Source of the DNA: Sulfitobacter sp. LCG007
Lineage (GTDB): Bacteria; Pseudomonadota; Alphaproteobacteria; Rhodobacterales; Rhodobacteraceae
Direction: 5' to 3'
NCBI RefSeq assembly: GCF_040801785.1
Contig: NZ_CP161805.1
Span: 1,178,001-1,242,000, forward strand
DNA: 64,000 bases
The translations under genes were made by a program, and so were the position numbers. Below the pieces are notes generated by a model. That model worked only from the letters and a program-made list of their open reading frames with translations, was not told the origin of the DNA and did not search any database. Shown here in pieces: positions 33,803 through 43,412 of the stretch. How positions within the stretch are numbered: position 1 is the first letter of the stretch; each line of letters opens with the position of its first letter.

Positions 33803-34120
33803 ATGGGCACAATTGAAACTTCCCGGATTGCGGGTGCGGCGCTTCCCGTGCGTCAGTTGTTGCCGGATCCCGAGGGTCACGCCTGCCGAGCCGGATTCGG
33901 TTGTCTGGCCGCGTCGCCCCGCGCACTGCTTTATACGGGCGTATCAGAAGGGGTGACGGCTGTGCTGGCTGAATACCGCGGCGAGCCCTTGATACTGGCC
34001 TGCGCGGGTGCCGTGCGCCGGGCTCTCCTCGCGTCTGGAGCGCCTCGCTACATGGCTGAAAGGCGCGGCTATATATATGTGTGTGGGGTTGTCGTCGGGA
34101 ATGACGATGCCGAGCGCTGA
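33803..34120 (+). CDS. Hypothetical protein, doubtful
   Basis: 105 residues with a GAGG-like ribosome site. No family recognised. Composition is protein-like (AAGFGCLAASPRALLYTGV; IYVCGVVVG), but third-position GC is visibly lower than in neighbouring genes, and there is no signal peptide. Divergent from the DUF1127 gene. It could be a real lineage-specific gene or a chance frame. Confidence 0.35.
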   Translation: MGTIETSRIAGAALPVRQLLPDPEGHACRAGFGCLAASPRALLYTGVSEGVTAVLAEYRGEPLILACAGAVRRALLASGAPRYMAERRGYIYVCGVVVGNDDAER

Positions 34121-34395
34121 TCGGCGCTGCGGTCTTACGCGTCACGCCTGCTTGGGGGGCGGTCTCCGATAGGCGGGCGAAACCCTCTTTTCAAAGCGCG
34201 TCGTTGTGCACCTGAATATCGCGGGGAACAGCCGGGGGACCGCACCTGTCCGTCCCGTTGGGCGCGGGGTGGCGTGGGGTGTCCGCCAGAGGGCGCGGGA
34301 GGCACATCCATAGCTCGCGCGTCCGACCTGCGTAAGTGCCGCTGACGTCCTCCCGACCAGCTTCGGTGTGCAACTGACGGGTCGGGCAGAGGCGA

Positions 34396-34429
34396 TGGGA
34401 ATTCACGGCACTCATGGGAATTGATGGGA
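34396..34429 (+). promoter_or_regulatory. MraZ-type repeat array A
   Basis: TGGGA at 34396-34400, 34415-34419 and 34425-34429, with a degenerate CGGCA at 34406. The last two are separated by exactly five bases, matching the known MraZ target (TGGGA/G repeats with five-base spacers). About 620-650 bases before mraZ. Confidence 0.55.
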
Positions 34430-34571
34430 CGGAAGGCGAAAAGGCTTCCGGACCGCGCGATGGGCCGAATCAAAATCCATTGATTCGGCTTTAAATCGTT
34501 GTCTTTGAAGTCGCCCTTGCAAGAACACATCACGAACACGGCGCCGTGAATGTGCTGTGGATAGAAAGATA

Positions 34572-34586
34572 TGGGAATTTATGGGA
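34572..34586 (+). promoter_or_regulatory. MraZ-type repeat array B
   Basis: TGGGA at 34572-34576 and 34582-34586, five-base spacer, 10-base period. Confidence 0.55.
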
Positions 34587-34743
34587 AGTCTCGGAGTCGC
34601 TCCGGTGGTGCCTATATATTGTGTCATCTGAGCAGTTATGTACCACCTGTTACGTATTTTTGGCTTCGAGATGTGGAATTCGACTGATCCATAGTTGTGG
34701 ACAAGTGCTTGGAGAACTTTTCCATCGCAGTTTTCAGTTGTCA

Positions 34744-34768
34744 GACCATGAATTCCCATAGTATCCCT
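34744..34768 (-). promoter_or_regulatory. MraZ-type repeat array C overlapping the putative dcw leader promoter
   Basis: On the minus strand AGGGA, five bases, TGGGA, five bases, TGGTC (34768 down to 34744), an exact 10-base period. It begins immediately after a possible -35 (TTGTCA, 34738-34743) and covers the -10 region (TAGTAT at 34759-34764), the position expected for autorepression by MraZ. Confidence 0.6.
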
Positions 34769-34769
34769 G

Positions 34770-34982
34770 TGTCATCGGATGAAGACGAAGCGGGGCACCG
34801 AACGACCCCATCTCAAAACAGCTAGAGCAGGTTTCATACAGGCTATTCGCTTTCATCAGACCAAAGAGATCCGGCGCGCGAGCGAGCAGACATCCCCCCA
34901 GATGGCGCGTGCAGCTGGACTTACCCGCACAGCGGGACGAGGGCGGCGGGTTGATCATAGCAGCAGATCAACCCGCCGTTTT
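34770..34982 (+). ncRNA. UpsM-like leader RNA upstream of mraZ
   Basis: Start is approximate, inferred from the putative promoter at 34738-34766; the end is the terminator at 34944-34982. No protein frame of native composition is present. In Rhodobacter sphaeroides the dcw cluster has an extended leader in which termination before mraZ yields the abundant sRNA UpsM, about 200 nt. Here the predicted length is about 210 nt, in the same position. No sequence comparison was possible. Confidence 0.68.
34944..34982 (+). terminator. Intrinsic terminator inside the mraZ leader
   Basis: CGGCGGGTTGATC, nine-base loop, GATCAACCCGCCG: a perfect 13-bp stem followed by TTTT, with its end 62 bases before the mraZ start. 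No gene lies immediately upstream, so it must end a leader/sRNA transcript; read-through or a second start is needed to express mraZ. Confidence 0.88.
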
Positions 34983-35044
34983 CGTGCTCGGAACAAGGGG
35001 TTGCAAGGCGGTCTCCGGCCGCCGGGCATTGTAGGGACAGAACG

Positions 35045-35548
35045 GTGAGCCGCAGGTTCAGAGGCGAAGGGACCCATAAGGTCGACGCGAAGGGGCGGGT
35101 ATCCATACCGGCCTCCTTTCGGCGTGTGATCGAAGCCTCCGACCCGAACTGGGAAACCGGCAAGGCGCCCGAGCTTGTCATCGTCTACGGCGACCACCGC
35201 CGGAACTATCTCGAATGCTACACGATGGAGGCCATCGAAGAGGTGGACGCCCGGATCGCGCAGCTGCCCCGCGGCTCGAAGAACCGAAAGATCCTTGAGC
35301 GCCTCTTCAACGGTCAGTCGTTTCCCACCTCGGTGGATGAGACCGGTCGCCTTGTCCTGCCCGCAAAGCTGCGCGAGAAGATCGGTCTCGAAGGCGAGGC
35401 GTTCTTCATCGCGGCCGGCGATACCTTCCAGATCTGGCATCCCGATACCTACGAGACGGACGAACAGGCCGAAACGGAAGCCTGGCTTGACGAGCAGCCC
35501 GACGACTTCGATGTGCTGGAGCTTCTGGATGGCGCGAAGGGGGTGTGA
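35045..35548 (+). CDS. mraZ: Division/cell-wall cluster transcriptional regulator MraZ
   Basis: 167 residues from a GTG start. Two MraZ/SpoVT-AbrB-like halves: FRGEGTHKVDAKGRVSIPAS and the second repeat TSVDETGRLVLPAKLREKIG, the paired D(x)KGR / D(x)xGR motifs. It forms ring-like oligomers and represses the dcw operon, binding TGGGA repeats such as those at 34396-34768. First gene of the dcw cluster. Confidence 0.95.
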   Translation: MSRRFRGEGTHKVDAKGRVSIPASFRRVIEASDPNWETGKAPELVIVYGDHRRNYLECYTMEAIEEVDARIAQLPRGSKNRKILERLFNGQSFPTSVDETGRLVLPAKLREKIGLEGEAFFIAAGDTFQIWHPDTYETDEQAETEAWLDEQPDDFDVLELLDGAKGV

Positions 35549-35551
35549 GGC

Positions 35552-36544
35552 ATGGCTGACAAGGCCGCTCCCGACACCGCCGGGCCGCATGTCCCGGTCC
35601 TGCTTGACGCAATCCTCAAGACCGTCTCCCCGGTCGCGGGCACCTGGCTTGACGGAACCTTCGGGGCCGGCGGCTATACGCGCGGATTGCTGGCAGCGGG
35701 CGCAGAGCGTGTCATTGCCGTGGACCGCGACCCGCTTGCCTTCGAGATGGCCGCGGACTGGGCCGCGGATTATGGCGAGCGCATCGTGATGCAGCAGGGC
35801 GTATTCTCGAAGCTCGACAAGTACGCGCAGGATCTGGATGGCGTGGTGCTCGACCTCGGGGTGTCGTCCATGCAGCTCGACCGCGCCGATCGTGGCTTTT
35901 CCTTCATGCGTGACGGGCCGCTCGACATGCGGATGAGCCAGGAAGGCCCTTCCGCCGCCGACATCGTCAACGAGGCGCCGGAGGGCGTGATCGCCGACAT
36001 CCTCTATCAATACGGCGAGGAACGCGCGAGCCGGCGCATCGCCAAGGCCATCCTGCGGGCCCGTGCCGAAGGCCCGATCACCACCACGCTGCAGCTTGCC
36101 GGGATCGTCGAGAGCTGCCTGCCGCGCCAGAAGCCGGGCCAATCTCACCCAGCGACGCGCAGCTTCCAGGCGCTGCGCATCGCGGTGAATGACGAATATG
36201 GCGAGTTGTTCCAAGGACTTGTTGCCGCCGAGAGGGCGCTGAAGCCCGAGGGCAAGCTCGCCGTCGTCACCTTCCATTCCGTCGAGGACCGGATGGTGAA
36301 GCGCTTTTTCGCCGCCCGCTCGGATACCGGCGGGCAGTCCAACCGCTATGCGCCCGAACCGACCGAACGCGAACCGCAGTTCCGGCTGCTTTCGCGCAAG
36401 GCCATCGCGGCGGATGCGGATGAGGTGTCCAGAAATCCGCGCGCGCGCTCGGCGAAGCTGCGGGTGGGCCGGCGGACGGGCGCTCCGGCCGGGTCAATCG
36501 ACGCTGCCTCGCTGGGAATGCCGATGTTGAAGGAGATGCCGTGA
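35552..36544 (+). CDS. rsmH: 16S rRNA (cytosine(1402)-N(4))-methyltransferase
   Basis: 330 residues, S-adenosylmethionine-dependent. [47 protein letters not shown] and LDMRMSQ are RsmH (MraW) signatures; [20 protein letters not shown] and [12 protein letters not shown] occur later. It methylates C1402 in the ribosomal P site. It starts three bases after mraZ and overlaps the ftsL start. Confidence 0.97.
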   Translation: MADKAAPDTAGPHVPVLLDAILKTVSPVAGTWLDGTFGAGGYTRGLLAAGAERVIAVDRDPLAFEMAADWAADYGERIVMQQGVFSKLDKYAQDLDGVVLDLGVSSMQLDRADRGFSFMRDGPLDMRMSQEGPSAADIVNEAPEGVIADILYQYGEERASRRIAKAILRARAEGPITTTLQLAGIVESCLPRQKPGQSHPATRSFQALRIAVNDEYGELFQGLVAAERALKPEGKLAVVTFHSVEDRMVKRFFAARSDTGGQSNRYAPEPTEREPQFRLLSRKAIAADADEVSRNPRARSAKLRVGRRTGAPAGSIDAASLGMPMLKEMP

Positions 36545-36900
36545 TGCGGACCGTGCTCTACATCCTGACCGTGCTGGGTGTCGTCTGCCTCGCCTTCTGG
36601 GCCTACCGCGAGAATTACGCGACCCAGTCCGCCTTGAAGCATGCGACACAGCTGCGCCAGAACATCCGCGAACGCCACGAAAGTCTTGCGGTGCTGCGGG
36701 CGGAATGGGCCTACCTGAACCGCCCCGACCGCCTTCGCGACCTGGCCGAGCTGAACTTCGACCGTCTGAGCCTGCTTCCGCTGATGCCCGACCAGTTCGG
36801 GCAGGTCGACGAGGTAGGCTATCCAAGGCCGCCCGAGCTGGACATCCGGAATGCGGTCGACATTTCCCACATGCCTGTCGACGGGGAGAGCTTTCCATGA
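36544..36900 (+). CDS. ftsL: Cell division protein FtsL
   Basis: 118 residues from the ATG at 36544, whose A is the last base of the rsmH stop (TGATG); a GTG one codon upstream is also possible. One N-terminal membrane helix (about 1-20), then a coiled-coil ectodomain (HATQLRQNIRERHESLAVLR, AYLNRPDRLRDLAE). It links FtsQ/FtsB to FtsW-FtsI in the divisome. It ends in an ATGA overlap with ftsI. Assigned mainly by position and topology, as FtsL sequences vary. Confidence 0.88.
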   Translation: MRTVLYILTVLGVVCLAFWAYRENYATQSALKHATQLRQNIRERHESLAVLRAEWAYLNRPDRLRDLAELNFDRLSLLPLMPDQFGQVDEVGYPRPPELDIRNAVDISHMPVDGESFP

Positions 36901-38678
36901 TCCGCACACCCTTGCGCCCTTTGGCGCGCATCCTCGAAGCCCGCGCAAAGGGTGAAAGCCCCACCGCCATCGAGCGCGAGAACATCCGTATCCGTCACGA
37001 GCAGATGCGCGACCTCGCGCGCCAGCGCGCCGAGGGGCGCCTTCTGGTGCTCGGGCTCTTCTTCGTGGCCGCATTCGTCGTCGTGGGCGCGCGGATGGGC
37101 TTTCTGGCCACCAGCGTGCCGGTCGAGCCGCAGTCGGCGGCGCTTGGCAGCCAGTTCAGCGCGAGCCGCGCCGATATCGTCGACCGCAACGGGCGGCTGC
37201 TTGCGACAAACTTCGAGACGCACGCGCTTTACGCGCAGCCGCCGCAAATGATCGACCCGGAGCATTCGGCGCGCGAGCTGGTGAAGATCTTTCCGGACCT
37301 GAACGAGGAGCGCCTGCTCAAGGACTTCACCGGCAAGCGCAAGTTCCTGTGGGTGCGCAAGAAGCTCAGCCCCGAACAGATGCAGGCGGTCCACGAGATC
37401 GGAGACCCGGGGCTGCTTTTCGGGCCACGGGACATGCGCCTTTACCCCAACGGCGCACTGGCCGCGCATGTGCTGGGCGGGGCGAGCTTCGGCAAGGAAG
37501 GCGTCAGCAAGGCCGAAGTGATCGGTGTCGCCGGTGTCGAAAAGCAGTTCGACGACTATCTGCGCGACCCCGCGAACGGCAACAAGCCGCTGGAGCTGTC
37601 GCTTGACCTGACCGTTCAGGCGGCGGCCGAGCGGGTGCTTGCGGGCGGCATGAAGCTGATGAACGCCAAGGGCGCGACCTCGATCCTGATGGACGTCAAG
37701 ACGGGCGAGGTGATCTCGGTCGTCTCGCTGCCGAACTTCGATCCGAACGATCGGCCGCGTCCGGCGATCTCGGGCAGTCCCTCCGACAGCCCGCTCTTCA
37801 ACCGCTCGGTGCAGGGCGTGTACGAGCTTGGCTCGACCTTCAAGATCTTCGCGGCGGCGCAGGCGATGGAACTGGGTCTGGTGAATTCCCAGACGCTCAT
37901 CGACACTAAGGGCCCTCTCAGCTGGGGGCGCTTCCGCATCCGGGACTTCCACAACTACGGCAATCAGCTCACCGTCGAGAAGATCATCGTCAAGTCCTCC
38001 AACGTCGGCACCGCGCGGATAGCCATGCAGATCGGCCCGGACCGCCAGAAGGCGTTCCTCGGCAGGCTCGGCTTCCTCGAGCCGACCGGTTTCGAGATTG
38101 TGGAAGCGGCGACCGGCAAGCCGCTTCTCCCGAAGAACTGGTCCGAGCTCTCGACGATGACGATTTCCTACGGACACGGTCTTTCCGCGTCGCCCATGCA
38201 TCTCGCGGCGGCCTATGCCACGATCGCGAATGGCGGACGCAAGGTCACGCCGACGATCCTGAAGCGTTCCCATGCGGTTCAGGGCGAGCCGGTGCTCTCG
38301 GAGGCCACGGCGCGCGAGGCGCGGCGGATGCTGCGGCTGGTGGTGACGGAAGGCACCGCAAGCTTCGGTGAAGTCAAGGGATACGCGGTCGGGGGCAAGA
38401 CCGGCACGGCCGAGAAGCCCAATGCCAAGGGCGGCTACGACGAAGACAAGGTGATCGCGACCTTTGCCTCGATGTTTCCGGCAGACGATCCGAAATACGT
38501 GCTTGTCGTGACGCTGGACGAGCCGGTCGAGACCTCGGGCGACGAACCGCGCCGCACCGCCGGCTGGACCGCGGTTCCGGTGGCAGCCGAACTCATCCGG
38601 CGCGTCGCGCCGCTGCTCGGGCTAAGACCGACCGTTGAACCGACCGAGCCGGAGGTTATAACGCTCACGAGCAACTGA
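36897..38678 (+). CDS. ftsI: Peptidoglycan transpeptidase FtsI (PBP3)
   Basis: 593 residues. N-terminal membrane helix (about 45-65), pedestal domain with VDRNGRLLATNFETHALYA, then the transpeptidase: SxxK as STFK within ELGSTFKIFAAAQ near residue 310, SxN as SSN in IIVKSSNVGTAR, and KTG in VGGKTGTAEK. It cross-links septal peptidoglycan in the periplasm and pairs with FtsW. ATGA-coupled to ftsL. Confidence 0.96.
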   Translation: MIRTPLRPLARILEARAKGESPTAIERENIRIRHEQMRDLARQRAEGRLLVLGLFFVAAFVVVGARMGFLATSVPVEPQSAALGSQFSASRADIVDRNGRLLATNFETHALYAQPPQMIDPEHSARELVKIFPDLNEERLLKDFTGKRKFLWVRKKLSPEQMQAVHEIGDPGLLFGPRDMRLYPNGALAAHVLGGASFGKEGVSKAEVIGVAGVEKQFDDYLRDPANGNKPLELSLDLTVQAAAERVLAGGMKLMNAKGATSILMDVKTGEVISVVSLPNFDPNDRPRPAISGSPSDSPLFNRSVQGVYELGSTFKIFAAAQAMELGLVNSQTLIDTKGPLSWGRFRIRDFHNYGNQLTVEKIIVKSSNVGTARIAMQIGPDRQKAFLGRLGFLEPTGFEIVEAATGKPLLPKNWSELSTMTISYGHGLSASPMHLAAAYATIANGGRKVTPTILKRSHAVQGEPVLSEATAREARRMLRLVVTEGTASFGEVKGYAVGGKTGTAEKPNAKGGYDEDKVIATFASMFPADDPKYVLVVTLDEPVETSGDEPRRTAGWTAVPVAAELIRRVAPLLGLRPTVEPTEPEVITLTSN

Positions 38679-38695
38679 GCCGGAAGGGCGGGCGG

Positions 38696-40177
38696 ATGGG
38701 CGACGAGGCAAAGACACTCGCATCGCTGGGGCTGACGGCCCTGGGCGGGCGCAATCCGACGATCCGGGGCCTGGCGGTCGACAGCAGGGCGGTCGGCAGG
38801 GATTTTCTGTTCGCCGCGATGCCCGGCACCCGCTGGCACGGGGCGAGCTATATCGCCACGGCGCTGGAAAAGGGCGCGGTCGCGATTCTCACCGACAGCG
38901 AGGGGGCGCGGATCGCGGCGGCTGAACTCGCCGGATCCGACGCGGCGGTCGTGGTCACGGATGCACCGCGCGAGGCGCTGTCACGCACCGCGGCGCTCTG
39001 GTTCGGCGGTCAGCCGGGCACGATGGTTGCGATCACCGGCACCAACGGCAAGACCTCGGTCAGCACCTTCGTCCGCCAGATCTGGATGGAGCTCGGCCAT
39101 AAGGCGGTCAATCTTGGAACCACGGGCGTCGAAGGCGCCTGGAGCGCGCCGCTGGCACACACGACGCCCGAACCGATCACGCTGCACCGGACCCTGGCGG
39201 AGGCCGTGCGGCAGGGCATCACCCATGCTTCGATGGAGGCGTCGAGCCACGGTCTTGACCAGCACCGGCTGGACGGGGTGACGCTGAAGGCCGCGGGATT
39301 CACCAATTTCACCCAGGACCACCTCGACTATCACGAGAGCTTCGAGGCCTACTTCGACGCCAAGGCAAGCCTCTTCGCCCGCGTGCTGCCAGAGGACGGC
39401 ACGGCGGTGGTCAATACCGACGATCCGCGCGGCGTCGACATGGTGGCGATCGCCAAGTCCCGGGGCTGCGAGGCGATCACGGTCGGCCGTGACGGCGGCG
39501 ACCTGCGGCTGACGGGTCAGCGGATGGATGCGACGGGCCAGGACGTTCTGTTCGAGTACCAGGGCAAGCGGCATCAGACGCGGCTGGAATTGATCGGCGG
39601 ATTTCAGGCGGACAACGTGATGCTGGCGGCCGGTCTCGTGATCGCCTGCGGCGCGCGCCCCGAGCGGGTGTTCGAGACGCTGGCGCATCTGCGCACGGTG
39701 CGCGGACGGATGCAGCTTGCCGCCACGCGCGGCAACGGGGCGACGGTGTTCGTGGACTACGCCCACACGCCGGACGCCATCGCCACGGCACTCAAGGCCA
39801 TGCGACCGCATGTGATGGGCCGGCTCATCGCCATCATCGGCGCCGGCGGCGACCGCGACCGGACCAAGCGGCCCCTGATGGGCCAGGCGGCGGCCGAGAA
39901 CGCCGACGTGGTCTTCATCACGGACGACAATCCGCGCTCGGAGGATCCGGCGTCGATCCGCCAGACCGTCATGATGGGCGCGCCGGAGGCCATCGAGGTC
40001 GGGGACAGGGCCGAGGCGATCCTGCGCGGTGTCGACGCGCTGGGGCCGGGAGACGCGCTCCTGATCGCGGGCAAGGGTCACGAGACGGGCCAGACCATCG
40101 GCGACGACATCCTGCCCTTCGACGATGCCGAACAGGCCAGCGTCGCGGTGGCGGCGCTTGACGGGCGGCTGGCATGA
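38696..40177 (+). CDS. murE: UDP-MurNAc-L-Ala-D-Glu:meso-diaminopimelate ligase
   Basis: 493 residues, Mur ligase family. ATP loop [11 protein letters not shown] near residue 112, [26 protein letters not shown], and the meso-DAP specificity motif DNPR in [11 protein letters not shown]. It adds the third amino acid of the stem peptide in the cytoplasm. It overlaps murF by four bases. Confidence 0.97.
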   Translation: MGDEAKTLASLGLTALGGRNPTIRGLAVDSRAVGRDFLFAAMPGTRWHGASYIATALEKGAVAILTDSEGARIAAAELAGSDAAVVVTDAPREALSRTAALWFGGQPGTMVAITGTNGKTSVSTFVRQIWMELGHKAVNLGTTGVEGAWSAPLAHTTPEPITLHRTLAEAVRQGITHASMEASSHGLDQHRLDGVTLKAAGFTNFTQDHLDYHESFEAYFDAKASLFARVLPEDGTAVVNTDDPRGVDMVAIAKSRGCEAITVGRDGGDLRLTGQRMDATGQDVLFEYQGKRHQTRLELIGGFQADNVMLAAGLVIACGARPERVFETLAHLRTVRGRMQLAATRGNGATVFVDYAHTPDAIATALKAMRPHVMGRLIAIIGAGGDRDRTKRPLMGQAAAENADVVFITDDNPRSEDPASIRQTVMMGAPEAIEVGDRAEAILRGVDALGPGDALLIAGKGHETGQTIGDDILPFDDAEQASVAVAALDGRLA

Positions 40178-41613
40178 GCCTCTGGACATCCAGCGACGCC
40201 GCCGCCGCAACCGGCGGGCGCGTGACCCGCGAGTGGGCCTGCCAAGGCGTCTCCATCGACACCCGGACGATCGAGCCCGGGGATCTCTTTGTGGCCCTGA
40301 CGGATGTGCGGGACGGCCATGATTTCGTGGCCCAGGCGCTCGAGAAGGGCGCGGCGGCGGCAGTTGTGAACCATATCCCAGGCGATGTGGCCGAAGATGC
40401 GCCACTGCTGATCGTCGAAGACGTCCTTGCAGCGCTCGAGGCGCTGGGGCGGGCGGGCCGCGCGCGCATGCAGGGCCGGGTCGCCGCGGTGACAGGCAGC
40501 GTCGGCAAGACCTCGACCAAGGAAATGCTGCTCACCATGCTGGGCGCGCAGGGCCGCACCCACGCCTCGGTCGCGAGCTACAACAACCACTGGGGCGTGC
40601 CCCTGACACTGGCGCGGATGCCCGCAGACACCGAATATGCGATCATCGAGATCGGCATGAACCATCCCGGCGAGATCGCGCCCCTGGCTCGGCTCGCGCG
40701 TCCGCATGTGGCGATGATCACCACCGTGGCCGAGGTACATCTCGAGGCCTTCGAGAATGTGCAGGAGATCGCGGTAGAGAAGGCCGCCATCATCGAGGGG
40801 CTGGAGCCGGGCGGAGTGGCCGTTCTGAACAACGACTGCTCCACCGCCGCGATCCTCGCCGCCAAGGCGCAGGACTGCAAGGTGCGCGATCTGGGCTTCG
40901 GGGAGCACGGCTTCGACTATCGGCTCGGACGGGTCGAGGTTCATGGCGACACCACCGTGGTGCAGGCGACCGCGCATGGCGCCGCTCTGCTCTTCAAGCT
41001 CGCCACCCCTGGCCGGCATTTCGCCTCGAACGCGCTCGGCGCGCTCGCCGTCGTGGAGGCGCTTGGCGCGGACACCGCCCTTGCCGTCGCGGCACTAGGA
41101 ACATGGCGGCCCTACAAGGGGCGCGGCCTGCGCGAGACGATCGTCCTCGATCCCATCGACAGCCGCATGGTGCTTGACCTCATCGACGACAGCTACAATG
41201 CAAACCCCACTTCGGTCGCCGCAGCGCTGGACGTGCTGGCCGGATCCCCTGTCACCCACGATATCGGCCGGGTCTCGAAGGGGCGGCGCATCGCCATCCT
41301 CGGCGACATGAAAGAGCTCGGCCCCGATGAGGTCGCGCTCCATGCCGGACTGGCGCATCTGCCCGCGATGGCGCAGATCGACACTGTCCATTCCGTCGGG
41401 CCGCTGATGAAATCGCTCCACGACCTCCTGCCCGAGGCGCGCCGGGGAGACTGGGCGGAGAGCGCGGAAGATCTGCTGCCGGGGCTTGCCCGCAGGTTCG
41501 ACGCGGGCGACGTGGTCATGGTCAAGGGGTCGCTCAGCATGAAGCTCGGGCGCGTTGTTGACGCGATCCGCAAAATGGGACATGCCGCCCCGATCCCGGA
41601 CGAGCGGGAATAA
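40174..41613 (+). CDS. murF: UDP-MurNAc-tripeptide:D-Ala-D-Ala ligase
   Basis: 479 residues. [18 protein letters not shown] at the N-terminus, ATP loop [26 protein letters not shown], and [15 protein letters not shown] with ILGDMKELG in the C-terminal domain. It adds D-Ala-D-Ala to complete the pentapeptide precursor. ATGA-coupled to murE; mraY follows after 14 bases. Confidence 0.97.
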   Translation: MSLWTSSDAAAATGGRVTREWACQGVSIDTRTIEPGDLFVALTDVRDGHDFVAQALEKGAAAAVVNHIPGDVAEDAPLLIVEDVLAALEALGRAGRARMQGRVAAVTGSVGKTSTKEMLLTMLGAQGRTHASVASYNNHWGVPLTLARMPADTEYAIIEIGMNHPGEIAPLARLARPHVAMITTVAEVHLEAFENVQEIAVEKAAIIEGLEPGGVAVLNNDCSTAAILAAKAQDCKVRDLGFGEHGFDYRLGRVEVHGDTTVVQATAHGAALLFKLATPGRHFASNALGALAVVEALGADTALAVAALGTWRPYKGRGLRETIVLDPIDSRMVLDLIDDSYNANPTSVAAALDVLAGSPVTHDIGRVSKGRRIAILGDMKELGPDEVALHAGLAHLPAMAQIDTVHSVGPLMKSLHDLLPEARRGDWAESAEDLLPGLARRFDAGDVVMVKGSLSMKLGRVVDAIRKMGHAAPIPDERE

Positions 41614-41627
41614 CCCAAGGACATCTG

Positions 41628-42713
41628 ATGCTCTACTGGCTGACCCTGCTTTCGGACGGCGGCGACTTCTTCAACCTCTTCCGCTACATCACCTTCCGCG
41701 CAGGCGCGGCCTTCCTGACCGCGCTGATCTTCGGCTTTCTCTTCGGTCCGCCGCTCATCAACGTGCTGCGCCGCCGTCAGGGAAAGGGCCAGCCGATCCG
41801 CAACGACGGACCCGAAGGGCATTTCGTCAAGGCCGGCACGCCCACCATGGGCGGGCTGCTGATCGTGGGCGCGCTGGGAACCTCGACCCTGCTCTGGGCC
41901 CGGCTCGACAACCCCTTCGTCTGGATCGTCCTTTTCGTCACCATGGCCTTTGCCATGATCGGTTTCGCCGACGACTACGCAAAGGTGAAGAAGCAGTCGA
42001 GCGCGGGGGTTCCCGGCAAGCTGCGCCTCGCACTCGGCCTCGTGATCGCCGCCGTTGCCTGCTATCTCGCCGCCCAGAGCCATCCGGCCGAACTGCAGTA
42101 CCAACTCGCTCTGCCGGTCTTCAAGAACACCCTGATCAACCTTGGCGTCTTCGCTTTCGTGGGCTTCGGCGTGCTCGTCATCGTCGGTTCGGCCAATGCG
42201 GTGAACCTCACCGACGGGCTTGACGGACTGGCCATCATGCCGGTGATGATCGCAGCCAGCACGCTGGGCGTCATCGCCTATGCGGTCGGCCGCGTCGACT
42301 TCACCGACTATCTCGACGTCCACTACGTCCCGGGCACCGGCGAGATACTCGTATTCTGCGCCGGCCTCGTCGGCGGCGGCCTCGGATTCCTGTGGTACAA
42401 CGCCCCTCCGGCAGCCGTCTTCATGGGCGACACAGGCTCGCTCGCCCTCGGCGGCGCGCTCGGTGCCATCGCCGTCTCGACCAAGCACGAGATCGTCCTG
42501 GCCATCGTCGGCGGTCTCTTCGTGGTCGAGGCGCTTTCGGTCATCATTCAGGTCCTCTACTTCAAGCGCACCGGCAAGCGCGTCTTCCTGATGGCCCCGA
42601 TCCATCACCACTACGAAAAGAAGGGCTGGGCCGAGAGCACGATCGTCATCCGTTTCTGGATCATCGCCCTGATCCTGGCGATGATCGGACTCGCCACCCT
42701 GAAGGTGCGCTAG
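41628..42713 (+). CDS. mraY: Phospho-MurNAc-pentapeptide transferase (lipid I synthase)
   Basis: 361 residues, about ten membrane helices. [35 protein letters not shown] (catalytic aspartates), [11 protein letters not shown] and the [11 protein letters not shown] histidine cluster are MraY signatures. It moves phospho-MurNAc-pentapeptide to undecaprenyl phosphate at the inner membrane. Confidence 0.97.
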   Translation: MLYWLTLLSDGGDFFNLFRYITFRAGAAFLTALIFGFLFGPPLINVLRRRQGKGQPIRNDGPEGHFVKAGTPTMGGLLIVGALGTSTLLWARLDNPFVWIVLFVTMAFAMIGFADDYAKVKKQSSAGVPGKLRLALGLVIAAVACYLAAQSHPAELQYQLALPVFKNTLINLGVFAFVGFGVLVIVGSANAVNLTDGLDGLAIMPVMIAASTLGVIAYAVGRVDFTDYLDVHYVPGTGEILVFCAGLVGGGLGFLWYNAPPAAVFMGDTGSLALGGALGAIAVSTKHEIVLAIVGGLFVVEALSVIIQVLYFKRTGKRVFLMAPIHHHYEKKGWAESTIVIRFWIIALILAMIGLATLKVR

Positions 42714-42833
42714 GCAGGGAATGGACCGACGATCCGCCGATAATGGACAGTGCGCGACGAGGCTATCGGTCGCAAAGCTTGTCCGATCGGCCGGGCAGGT
42801 GAAGGTGGCCAAGGAAAGGTGGGTCTGCCGATC

Positions 42834-43412
42834 ATGACCGGACTCGAAGGACTTCTGGCGCGCTACGGCCTGCCCCTGGTCTTCGTCGGCTGTTTCGCCG
42901 AGGGCGATACCGCCGCCGTGGTCTCGGGCGGTCTGGCACATCGCGGGACGCTGCCGCTGCTGCCGACCTGGGCGCTTGCCTTTCTCGGGGCCTATCTGGC
43001 CGATACGGTGTGGTTTCTGATCGGCCGAAAGCTGCCCGACCAGCCCCGCTTTGCCCGGCATCTCGAAGGTCGCGTCGCGAGGCGCGCCCGCGCCCTTGTC
43101 GAGCGTCGGCCGATCCTCGTGATCCTCGGGTTCCGCTTCGTATGGGGCACCCGCACGGTCGTGCCCTTGCTTCTGGGAATGTCGTCGCTGCCCGCGCGGC
43201 TGGTTCTGCCGCTTGTCGCGCTTGCCTGCCTTGTCTGGGCCTCGGCGCTTATCGGCATCGGCTACGGGCTGGGGGCCGCTTTCGTCAACATTCTCGATCT
43301 CGGCTTCCATGCGCATTTCGGCCTGATGATCGTTGCCGGCATCATCGTTGCCCTTGTCTTCGGCGTTATCGGCCGGCGCTTGATGCACGGCGCAAGGAGC
43401 GACACGGCATGA
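42834..43412 (+). CDS. DedA-family membrane protein inserted between mraY and murD
   Basis: 192 residues from the ATG at 42834; an in-frame upstream start adds residues of atypical composition. Four to five membrane segments. [31 protein letters not shown] and [17 protein letters not shown] (the conserved arginine-rich motif) fit the DedA/SNARE-associated family, some of which are undecaprenyl-phosphate or phospholipid translocases. It overlaps murD by four bases (ATGA), so it is translated with a cell-wall gene; a role in recycling the lipid carrier used by MraY/MurG is a reasonable inference. Confidence 0.85.
   Translation: MTGLEGLLARYGLPLVFVGCFAEGDTAAVVSGGLAHRGTLPLLPTWALAFLGAYLADTVWFLIGRKLPDQPRFARHLEGRVARRARALVERRPILVILGFRFVWGTRTVVPLLLGMSSLPARLVLPLVALACLVWASALIGIGYGLGAAFVNILDLGFHAHFGLMIVAGIIVALVFGVIGRRLMHGARSDTA

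Larger units (their letters stand above)
34121..34737. other. Noncoding stretch upstream of the dcw leader
   Basis: No supported gene. It holds two groups of TGGGA repeats (annotated separately) and TGTGGATAG (34556-34564) and TGTGGACAA (34696-34704), each one mismatch from a DnaA box. AT-richer than the flanking genes. Confidence 0.5.

Noticed and set aside
34540-34710. Two words one mismatch from DnaA boxes (TGTGGATAG, TGTGGACAA) suggesting a replication origin
   Set aside because: Only two imperfect boxes, no dnaA, parAB or repABC genes nearby and no DUE-like AT-rich stretch; expected by chance in several hundred AT-richer bases.
41193-43388. Long minus-strand open frame across murF/mraY/dedA-like genes
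   Set aside because: It is antisense to three genes with clear family motifs and has low-complexity acidic composition.
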